Source: Pseudomonadota bacterium
GTDB lineage: Bacteria > Myxococcota > Polyangia > GCA-2747355 > JACKDQ01
Assembly (NCBI GenBank): GCA_030591195.1
Contig: JAUVBO010000089.1
Coordinates: 1-7,968, forward strand
Length of the DNA stretch: 7,968 nt
Direction: 5' to 3'
A program made the translations under genes and the position numbers. Below, piece by piece: positions 1-5,961 of the stretch; position 1 is the stretch's first letter, and every line of letters starts with the position of its first letter. Below the pieces are notes generated by a model. That model was not told where the DNA came from. It saw nothing but the letters and a program-made list of their open reading frames with translations, and made no database searches.

Positions 1-1
1 C

Positions 2-883
2 GGCGGCGTCAGCCTGAGCCGGATCAACGGCGTCGATGTCTCCAAGAGCAAGGGCAGCGGCGCCAACTGGTACGCTGTCGACCTGGTCAACAACCAGGTC
101 GTCAACAACGTCGCCGCGCTCGCCGGCGGCGGGATCTCGCTGCAGGACGCAGTCGCGGTGAGGATCCTCCACTGCGTGGTCGCCAACAACGACAGCACGG
201 CGACGGCGGGCGACGCGTTCTCACCGGGCAGCCCGAATCAGTCCACCGCGCAGCCCGCTGGCATCGCCTCGCGTCGACACAGCCTCGAGCTGTGGGCGAC
301 GCTCGCCAAGGGGTCGGCGGATTTCTCCAATCCACAGCTGGCCAACAGCATCGTGCGCCACAACCGATCCTTCTACTTCCTCGTCGATGACAGCCTCAAC
401 TTCGATCCGCCGTTCTATAGCTTGATGCCGACGGCGGATCAGCCGCCGGTCTATCGCGACCTGGCGGTGCTCGGCTCCGACGGCAAGCTCGACCCGCGCA
501 GCTGCATCCTGACCGACACCGGCGGCTACCACTCGAGCAACCTCTCCGGCGACCCCAAGTTCGTCGCCGAGTACTTCAACCGGGCGCGCGGCCAGACCGT
601 CGCGGTCCCCGAGTTCACCACCGCGCTGCAGGCGCCGGCGGCCTTCGACGAGGGGGGCAACTGGATCCGCGTCGGCTTCGGGCCGCTGACGCTCAACGCC
701 ACCGACAGCGGCGTGCGCTTCGGCGACTACCACATCGGCGTCGACTCGGCCGCGGTGGACCAGGGGATGGCGCTGTCCTCGCCGCCCGCCGTCAACGTCG
801 ACATCGACGGCGAGCCGCGTCCCTCCTCTCCCGGAGGATTGCCTGACATCGGCGCCGATGAGCGACCGCCGCTGGCCCAGTAG
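2..883 (+). CDS. C-terminal part of a secreted parallel beta-helix / choice-of-anchor Q-like protein (5' end outside window)
   Basis: The reading frame is open from base 2 to the TAG at 881-883, giving 293 codons with no convincing start, so the gene begins upstream. The first 70 or so residues contain short repeated turns of hydrophobic-Asn character (DLVNNQVVNNVAAL, then GGGISLQDAV, then ILHCVVANND), typical of right-handed parallel beta-helix proteins. A later segment, NSIVRHNRSFYF, looks like another helix turn. The C-terminus has the pattern AVDQG, then DIDGEPRP, then PDIGADE, which is the usual end of choice-of-anchor Q and related surface beta-helix proteins. Proteins of this type are large and extracellular; what this one binds or does is unknown. 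It sits 46 bases upstream of the first multicopper oxidase gene, on the same strand, and is probably in the same operon. From memory, similar beta-helix proteins accompany multicopper oxidase clusters in other deltaproteobacteria, but I cannot verify that here. The missing N-terminal part may hold other domains. Confidence 0.8.
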   Translation, partial: GGVSLSRINGVDVSKSKGSGANWYAVDLVNNQVVNNVAALAGGGISLQDAVAVRILHCVVANNDSTATAGDAFSPGSPNQSTAQPAGIASRRHSLELWATLAKGSADFSNPQLANSIVRHNRSFYFLVDDSLNFDPPFYSLMPTADQPPVYRDLAVLGSDGKLDPRSCILTDTGGYHSSNLSGDPKFVAEYFNRARGQTVAVPEFTTALQAPAAFDEGGNWIRVGFGPLTLNATDSGVRFGDYHIGVDSAAVDQGMALSSPPAVNVDIDGEPRPSSPGGLPDIGADERPPLAQ

Positions 884-914
884 ATGGGGGCCCCTCCAGA
901 CCTCGACCGCGAAT

Positions 915-921
915 GAAAGGA
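915..921 (+). promoter_or_regulatory. Shine-Dalgarno site of MCO1
   Basis: GAAAGGA lies 8 bases before the ATG at 930. It supports that start over the in-frame ATG at 858, which lies inside the preceding gene and would place a charged, non-signal stretch before the signal peptide. Confidence 0.7.
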
Positions 922-929
922 CCCGGACG

Positions 930-2198
930 ATGAGTCGACAAGTTATCAAAATCGCCGGCGCTGGCGGCACCTTACTGCTGCTAGCACTGGCTGGATCCAC
1001 GGCACGGGCCCAGGTCGCCGTCCAGTGTCCAGGAGACCTCGATGGGGACGCGATCCCCGATGAGTACGTCCTGGGCAAGGGGAAGAAGAAGAACCCGGAC
1101 TACGACCCGAAGGTCAAGTGCATCCACCTCGCCGCCGGCGATGGCTTTGCGACGATGGCCGACGGCAAGCCGCTGTACATCTTCAGCTTCGCCGATGTCA
1201 CCGGCGTGCCGCCGGGTGCGGTGATGATGGCCGGGATGCTCGCGGCCAACTTCCCGGCGCCGACGATCGCGGTCGACGAGGGCGACGAGCTGTACATCAC
1301 CGTCTCCAACGTCGGCATGGCCCTCCGTCCCGATCTGTTCGACCCCCACACCCTGCACTGGCACGGGTTTCCCCAGGCGGCACCGATCTTTGACGGCGTA
1401 CCGGACGCCTCGATCTCGGTCAACATGGGCGCCTCGCTGACCTACTACTACAAGGTCGTCGATCCTGGCACGTACATGTACCACTGCCACGTCGAGGCCA
1501 CCGAGCACATGCAGATGGGCATGCTGGGCAACCTCTTCGTCCGTCCGGCACAGGACAAACTCCCCGATGGCACCGTGCTGAACCACGGCTTCGTCCACCA
1601 GGCAGGCAACCGGTATGCCTATAACGACAACGACGGGTCGACACGCTACGACGTCGACGTGCCGATCCAGATCGGCTCGTTCGATCCGGTCTTCCACGAC
1701 GCGAGCCTCAACACCCAGCCGCTGCCGTTCGCGGCGATGCGCGACACCTACCCGATGCTCAATGGCCGGGGCTATCCGGACACGATCAACCCCGGGCCGC
1801 TGGCCGCGCCGCCAGAGAATGGCGGCAAGGTATCGCAGCCCGTCAGCTCGGTGATCACGGCGACCCAGGGCCAGCGGATCCTGCTGCGGATCTCGAACCT
1901 CAACATCACGCGCTTCTTCACCCTCGGCACCGTCGGCGTGCCGATGCTCGTGGTCGGCCACAGCGCCCGCCTGCTGCGTGGACCGAGCCCTGACGGGGGC
2001 ACCACGCCCGGTCACGATCTCTACTACCGGACGAGCTCGGTGACCCTCGGCGGCGGAGAAGCGCTGGACGTGATCATCGACACGGCCACCCTCGCGCCGG
2101 GGACCTACTTCCTGCACTCGAAGAACCTGCAAGACCTCAGCAACAACCTACAAGATTTCGGCGGGATGATGACCGAGATCGTCATCAAGCCGCTGTAG
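930..2198 (+). CDS. Secreted two-domain multicopper oxidase, active domain 1 and degenerate domain 2 (MCO1)
   Basis: The protein is 422 residues with a Sec signal peptide (residues 1-27, cleavage after ARA). Residues 36-46 (GDLDGDAIPDE) resemble a thrombospondin-3/EF-type calcium loop, and a Lys-rich linker follows. Domain 1 (about 78-206) is a cupredoxin with HTLHWHG (H140, H143, H145) and HCHVEATEHMQMGM (H185, C186, H187, H193, M198). This fits a type 1 copper site (H140, C186, H193, M198) plus four trinuclear-cluster histidines (H143, H145, H185, H187). Domain 2 (about 240-422) keeps the cupredoxin shape but has no HPxHxH motif, and its usual HCH position reads FLHSKN, so it cannot complete the cluster. 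A type 1 site in the first domain matches 'type B' two-domain oxidases and nitrite reductases. It presumably oxidises a substrate outside the cytoplasm and passes electrons to O2, with its missing ligands supplied by the next gene (inference). The substrate is unknown. The family call is secure; function is open. Confidence 0.92.
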   Translation: MSRQVIKIAGAGGTLLLLALAGSTARAQVAVQCPGDLDGDAIPDEYVLGKGKKKNPDYDPKVKCIHLAAGDGFATMADGKPLYIFSFADVTGVPPGAVMMAGMLAANFPAPTIAVDEGDELYITVSNVGMALRPDLFDPHTLHWHGFPQAAPIFDGVPDASISVNMGASLTYYYKVVDPGTYMYHCHVEATEHMQMGMLGNLFVRPAQDKLPDGTVLNHGFVHQAGNRYAYNDNDGSTRYDVDVPIQIGSFDPVFHDASLNTQPLPFAAMRDTYPMLNGRGYPDTINPGPLAAPPENGGKVSQPVSSVITATQGQRILLRISNLNITRFFTLGTVGVPMLVVGHSARLLRGPSPDGGTTPGHDLYYRTSSVTLGGGEALDVIIDTATLAPGTYFLHSKNLQDLSNNLQDFGGMMTEIVIKPL

Positions 2199-2202
2199 GA
2201 GG
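2197..2202 (+). promoter_or_regulatory. Shine-Dalgarno site of MCO2, overlapping the MCO1 stop codon
   Basis: AGGAGG begins inside the TAG stop of MCO1 (2196-2198) and lies 5 bases before the ATG at 2208. Ribosomes finishing MCO1 would sit on this site, so translation of the two oxidases is probably coupled, which would suit partners made in equal amounts. Confidence 0.85.
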
Positions 2203-2207
2203 CCGCC

Positions 2208-3569
2208 ATGCAGACACCAACCAGACCAGCCAGACCAGCAACAATCGCCAGCCTGATCCTCTCGCTGCCTGCCGCCGTCGCGCTGTCGCTCGGTGTCACC
2301 GGCTGTGGTCAGTCGAGGGAGCAGTCACCCCGCGACCGGGACCCGGTCGCGGCCCACAGCTCCGCGATCATCGGCGTGACTGGGACCGCGTTCAACCTGA
2401 CGGCCAAGACGGGCTACATCAGCACGCCCGACGGGGGTTCGCTCTACACCTGGGGATATGCCAGCGACGGCGCTCCGATGCAGTACCCGGGCCCGACGCT
2501 GATCGTCAACCAGGGCGAGCTGATCACCGTGCAGCTGTCCAACCAGCTGTCGACCGCGGTCTCGATCGTCTTTCCCGGTCATCGTGTGACAGCCCAGGGC
2601 GGGACCGCCGGCCAGCTCACCAGCGAGGCGCCGCCCGGTGGCACGGTGAGCTACCAGTTCCGCGCGACGAATCCGGGCACGTACATCTACTACAGTGGCA
2701 CCCGTCCGGAGCTGCAGATCGAGATGGGCCTGGTCGGTGCGCTGATCGTCCGACCGAGCATCGGCCCGAAGCACGCCTACAACCACGCGGCCACGGCATT
2801 CGACCGCGAGACGCTCTTTCTGCTGACCGAGATGGATCCGAAGGTTCATGAGCTCGCCGCGGCGGGCCAGCTCGACGACATCGACTTCACCACTTACAGT
2901 CCCGTCTACTGGTTCATCAACGGGCGGGCCGCACCGGACACGATGGTCGCCAATGGCGTCTCGTGGTTGCCCCACCAGCCCTACGCGAGCATGCCGCGGA
3001 TGCACCCGGGCGAGCGGCTGCTGATGCGCGTGGTCGGCGGAGGCCGACACCTGCACCCCTTCCACCACCACGGCAACCACGCGCGCGTGATCGGTGTCGA
3101 TGGCAGGATGGCACAGAGCCAGCCCGGCCTCGGCCCGGACCTGAGCTACGACGTCTTCACCGTGCAGTCGGTGCCCGGCGCGACCGTCGACGCGATCTTC
3201 GAGTGGACCGGCAAGGGCCTGGGCTGGGACATCTACGGCGATCCGGCTGAGAACGGCCACAACTGCACCGATGGTGATGGCGACGACTTTGACGACACGA
3301 CGTCCGAGTACTGCCCCGACCACGGCAAGCTCATGCCCGTGACGCTACCACAGCAGCAGAACCTCACCTTTGGTGGCTTCTACAGCGGCTCGCCCTATCT
3401 CGGCACGGCCGGCACCCTGCCTCCCGGCGAGGGCGGCCTGAACCCGAACGCCGGGTTCACGTACATGTGGCACTCGCACTCGGAAAAAGAAATGGTCAAC
3501 AACGACCTCTTCCCCGGCGGGATGATGACGATGCTCTTCGTCGAGCCGCCCGGCGTACCCATCGACTAG
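2208..3569 (+). CDS. Lipoprotein multicopper oxidase, degenerate domain 1 and trinuclear-type domain 2 without type 1 Cys (MCO2)
   Basis: The protein is 453 residues. The N-terminal hydrophobic segment (about 11-32) ends in the lipobox-like VTGC (C33), so it is probably a lipoprotein. Domain 1 (about 54-183) is a cupredoxin fold with its copper ligands gone: the HWHG position reads PGHR and the HxH position reads YYSGT (162-165 region). Domain 2 (about 225-448) has HLHPFHHHG (H281-G289) and WHSHSEKE (H422, S423, H424), matching the second-half trinuclear ligands of multicopper oxidases. S423 stands where type 1 copper needs Cys, so this domain cannot hold type 1 copper. An acidic loop (355-363, DGDGDDFDD) between C353 and C369 may bind calcium or be closed by a disulfide. 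On its own the protein should not form a complete oxidase site. Its four or more cluster histidines complement those of MCO1, whose stop codon its ribosome site overlaps. Family call is secure; the shared-site idea is inference. Confidence 0.9.
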   Translation: MQTPTRPARPATIASLILSLPAAVALSLGVTGCGQSREQSPRDRDPVAAHSSAIIGVTGTAFNLTAKTGYISTPDGGSLYTWGYASDGAPMQYPGPTLIVNQGELITVQLSNQLSTAVSIVFPGHRVTAQGGTAGQLTSEAPPGGTVSYQFRATNPGTYIYYSGTRPELQIEMGLVGALIVRPSIGPKHAYNHAATAFDRETLFLLTEMDPKVHELAAAGQLDDIDFTTYSPVYWFINGRAAPDTMVANGVSWLPHQPYASMPRMHPGERLLMRVVGGGRHLHPFHHHGNHARVIGVDGRMAQSQPGLGPDLSYDVFTVQSVPGATVDAIFEWTGKGLGWDIYGDPAENGHNCTDGDGDDFDDTTSEYCPDHGKLMPVTLPQQQNLTFGGFYSGSPYLGTAGTLPPGEGGLNPNAGFTYMWHSHSEKEMVNNDLFPGGMMTMLFVEPPGVPID

Positions 3570-3596
3570 GCGCCCAGAGAAAGGCGGCAGAGAGAT

Positions 3597-5456
3597 ATGA
3601 CCAGGACAAGATCGTACCGCTCGAAGACAGCGTTGTTGGTAGCCACCGCGGTCGGCATGCTGCTCGCCAGCAGCACCGCCCAGGCCAAGGTCTACCAGCT
3701 CAGAGCGGCCAGCAAGCAGCTGACCATGCCCGACGGGGCGTCGATCCTGATGTGGGGTTTCGGGCTCGCGAGCGAGACGGAGGTCTCGATCCCAGGGCCG
3801 ATGCTCGAGGTGCCCCCGGGGGATACCACGCTGACGATCGAGCTTACCAACGAGCTACCGGTCCCCGTGTCGATTGTGATCCCGAGCCTGCCCGCGCCGC
3901 TCACCCCGGTCTGGGACGACGGTAGCTCGGGGGCGCGCGCCAACCTCGCCCAGCGCGCGGTGTCCTTGACCCACGTGGCGGCCTCCGGCGGCACGGCGAC
4001 GTACCAGTGGACCAACGTCCAGCCGGGCACGTACCTCTACCAGAGCGGCACCCACGCCGCGGTTCAGGTCCAAATGGGGCTGTACGGCGCCGTCAAGCAC
4101 GACGCCGCCGGGGGGACCGCGTATCCCGGCGTGACCTACGACGCGGAGGTCACGCTGCTGTACAGCGCTATCGACCCGGCCCTGCACGCGGCCGTCGCAG
4201 CCGGGACCTACGGCACGCCGGCCTATTCGAGCACGGTCAACTACCACCCCAGGTACTTCCTGATCAACGGGCAGCCGTTCTCCGGTCAGCCGCCGATCGC
4301 CGCGGGCAACGTCGGTGATCGGGTGCTGCTGCGGGTCCTCAACGCGGGCCTGCAGACCATCGTCCCCACGATCAATGGCGACTACCTGCGGTTGCTGGCC
4401 GAGGACGGCCAGCCCCACCCGTTCGCGGCCGAGCGCTACTCGATGCTGCTGCCCGCGGGAAAGACGCGCGACGCGATCTGGACCCCGACGGCCGAGGGCA
4501 CCACCGCGCTGTTCGACCGCTCGTTGCGCCTGGCGGGATCCGCCGCTGGCGGCGGGGTGATCGCCCGGCTCGAGGTCGCGGCCCCCCAGGGAGGTCTCGT
4601 CGCGCTCGACGACGCCTACACCGTCGACGAGGACGGGGCGATCGACACGGTCCAGGACGTGCTCGACGGCGTGCTGGACAACGACACCGGCACGGGCACG
4701 CTGAACGCCGTGCTGGTGACCGACGTCAGCGCCGGTACCCTGGCGCTCCAACCTGACGGCTCGTTCACCTACGCCCCGGCGGCCGACTTCAGCGGCACTG
4801 ACACCTTTGCCTATTACGCTTCGGACGGGACGACGAACAGCAGTCTGGCCACCGTGACCATCGCCGTCAACCCGGTCAACGATGCCCCCGTGGCCGTCAA
4901 TGACGCCTACCAGGCGAGCGAGGGCGTGCCGCTGCTGATCGGTGCCCCAGGCGTCATGACCAACGACACCGACGTTGACGGCGACGCGCCCCAGGCCGAG
5001 ATCGTCCTCCCGCCCACCGGTGGCAGCGTCACGCTCAGCCCCAGCGGAGCGCTCGAGTACATCGCCACCACGGGGACCACCACCGACAGCTTCAGCTACC
5101 GGACCTTCGACGGCGCCGCGTACAGCAACGTGGCCACGGTCAGCGTCGCCGTCGTACCCGCGGCCAACTTGCCCCCGATCGCCGAGGAGGACTTCGCCAG
5201 GACCACTCGCAACGTCCCGGTCACGATCAACGTCGTCGGCAACGACCACGACCCGGACGGCACCATCGCGCCGTCGACGGTGCTGGTGGTCGACACTCCA
5301 ACCCGCGGGGGCACGGTGAGCAACGCCCAGGACGGGAGCCTGGTGTTCACGCCCAAGCGGAACTTCAAGGGCACCGACACATTCACCTACCTCGTCGCCG
5401 ACGACCAGGGCCTGCAGTCAGCCCCAGCGACGGTGCGGGTCAACGTCGTCAGGTAG
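3597..5456 (+). CDS. Secreted copper-site-less MCO-like protein with three Ig/cadherin-like domains (MCO3)
   Basis: The protein is 619 residues with a signal peptide (1-30, cleavage after AQA). Residues 31-168 and about 175-328 align by layout with the two cupredoxin domains of MCO2: PGPMLEVPPGD corresponds to PGPTLIVNQGE, YLYQSGT to YIYYSGT, and FLINGQPF to WFINGRAA. No HxH, HCH or HPxHxH motif remains, so it is very unlikely to bind catalytic copper. Three tandem domains follow at about 335-424, 429-519 and 526-618, each with an opening such as DDAYTVDEDG or VNDAYQASEG, an acidic NDTD/NDHDPDG loop, and an FTYAP/FTPKRNF plus GTDTF ending. These resemble the cadherin-like/VCBS domains of bacterial surface proteins, often calcium-stabilised. 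A structural or adhesive role beside MCO1 and MCO2 is likely. The start follows a weak ribosome site (GAGAAAGG at 3577-3584, 12 bases away) and is fixed mainly by the signal peptide. Confidence 0.9.
   Translation: MTRTRSYRSKTALLVATAVGMLLASSTAQAKVYQLRAASKQLTMPDGASILMWGFGLASETEVSIPGPMLEVPPGDTTLTIELTNELPVPVSIVIPSLPAPLTPVWDDGSSGARANLAQRAVSLTHVAASGGTATYQWTNVQPGTYLYQSGTHAAVQVQMGLYGAVKHDAAGGTAYPGVTYDAEVTLLYSAIDPALHAAVAAGTYGTPAYSSTVNYHPRYFLINGQPFSGQPPIAAGNVGDRVLLRVLNAGLQTIVPTINGDYLRLLAEDGQPHPFAAERYSMLLPAGKTRDAIWTPTAEGTTALFDRSLRLAGSAAGGGVIARLEVAAPQGGLVALDDAYTVDEDGAIDTVQDVLDGVLDNDTGTGTLNAVLVTDVSAGTLALQPDGSFTYAPAADFSGTDTFAYYASDGTTNSSLATVTIAVNPVNDAPVAVNDAYQASEGVPLLIGAPGVMTNDTDVDGDAPQAEIVLPPTGGSVTLSPSGALEYIATTGTTTDSFSYRTFDGAAYSNVATVSVAVVPAANLPPIAEEDFARTTRNVPVTINVVGNDHDPDGTIAPSTVLVVDTPTRGGTVSNAQDGSLVFTPKRNFKGTDTFTYLVADDQGLQSAPATVRVNVVR
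4599..5450 (+). repeat. Three tandem Ig/cadherin-like domain repeats within MCO3
   Basis: Three units of about 90 codons (4599-4868, 4881-5153, 5172-5450) share the order DDAY-like opening, ND-rich acidic loop, GGT/SV strand, F-Y/TP strand, GTDTF-like strand and a final VTV strand. They have diverged in DNA sequence, so this is an old protein-level repeat and not a recent duplication. Confidence 0.85.
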
Positions 5457-5477
5457 GCCCTCGCCAACCCTCGTCAC

Positions 5478-5482
5478 AGGAG
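5478..5482 (+). promoter_or_regulatory. Shine-Dalgarno site of the small anchored protein
   Basis: AGGAG lies 8 bases before the ATG at 5491, giving a well-placed start 34 bases after the MCO3 stop. Confidence 0.75.
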
Positions 5483-5490
5483 AAGCACCG

Positions 5491-5958
5491 ATGTCGAAGT
5501 GGGCTCAGCGGAACAAGATCTGGATCGGGGCGATGGTCGCCGTGGTCGGCACAGCGGTGCTCCTGCTGTCGCTGTCAGGAGCTCGATCCGGTGACGCGCT
5601 CGCGACGGCGGCGCTCCGATCGTCCACGCTCGCCGAGCGGTGGGGGATCGACCGGATCCGCATCATGCGCACCGGAGCCGGCCACCTGCTGGACTTCCGC
5701 TACCGGATCGTGGACGCACGAAAGGCCGCCGCGCTCCAGGAGAAGGGCAGCCGGCCGCTGCTGATCGACAACAAGTCTGGCGCTCGGCTGACCGTGCCGA
5801 GGACTCCCAAGGCGGGCGCGCTGCGCAACGCCGGCAGGGCCCGCGTGGGACGGACCTACTTCGCGCTGTTTGCCAACGCCGGAGGTCTCGTGCGATCCGG
5901 CGACCGGGTCTCGGTGGTGATCAACGACTTCAGGGCGAACGATCTGGTGGTGGAGTAA
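5491..5958 (+). CDS. Small membrane-anchored protein of unknown function in the oxidase operon
   Basis: The protein is 155 residues. It has a short positive N-terminus (MSKWAQRNK), one hydrophobic segment (about 10-30) without a clear cleavage site, and then a soluble part that should face the periplasm. The segment AERWGIDRIRIMRTGAGHLL leads into DFRYRIVDARKAAAL, followed by PLLIDNKSGARLTVPRTPK, a YFALFANAGG strand and a VSVVINDF ending. It looks like one compact beta-rich domain, and I recognise no named family. I recall similar 'DFRYRVVD ... LID ... LFANPG' hypothetical proteins near multicopper oxidase genes in other deltaproteobacteria; this is memory, not a search. It has no Cys and only one His (H65), so it is not an obvious copper-binding protein. 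Its position between MCO3 and the protease, 3 bases before the latter, suggests a role in assembly, anchoring or maturation of the oxidase complex. Confidence 0.85.
   Translation: MSKWAQRNKIWIGAMVAVVGTAVLLLSLSGARSGDALATAALRSSTLAERWGIDRIRIMRTGAGHLLDFRYRIVDARKAAALQEKGSRPLLIDNKSGARLTVPRTPKAGALRNAGRARVGRTYFALFANAGGLVRSGDRVSVVINDFRANDLVVE
5952..5955 (+). promoter_or_regulatory. Shine-Dalgarno site of the S8 protease, inside the end of the preceding gene
   Basis: GGAG lies just before the TAA of the preceding gene, 6 bases from the ATG at 5962. It supports this start and translational coupling across the 3-base gap. Confidence 0.6.
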
Positions 5959-5961
5959 GCG

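Noticed and set aside
858..929. Upstream in-frame ATG extending MCO1 by 24 residues
   Set aside because: It lies within the previous gene, lacks a good ribosome site, and would bury the clear signal peptide that begins at 930.
221..1078. Long minus-strand open frames here and at 981-2132 and 2325-3323
   Set aside because: Low-complexity Arg/Val/Asp composition, no motifs, and full overlap with plus-strand genes that have family signatures.
1347..1526. MCO1 as a copper nitrite reductase (NirK)
   Set aside because: It has the type 1 site in domain 1 like NirK, but it has HWHG and HCH pairs for a trinuclear cluster and the Cys-His spacing differs, so an oxidase is the better call.
3855..5249. 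Long open frame on the minus strand (464 codons) opposite MCO3
   Set aside because: Its product is Arg/Val/Gly-rich with no recognisable domain. It lies antisense to a well-supported gene and is expected in DNA this GC-rich.
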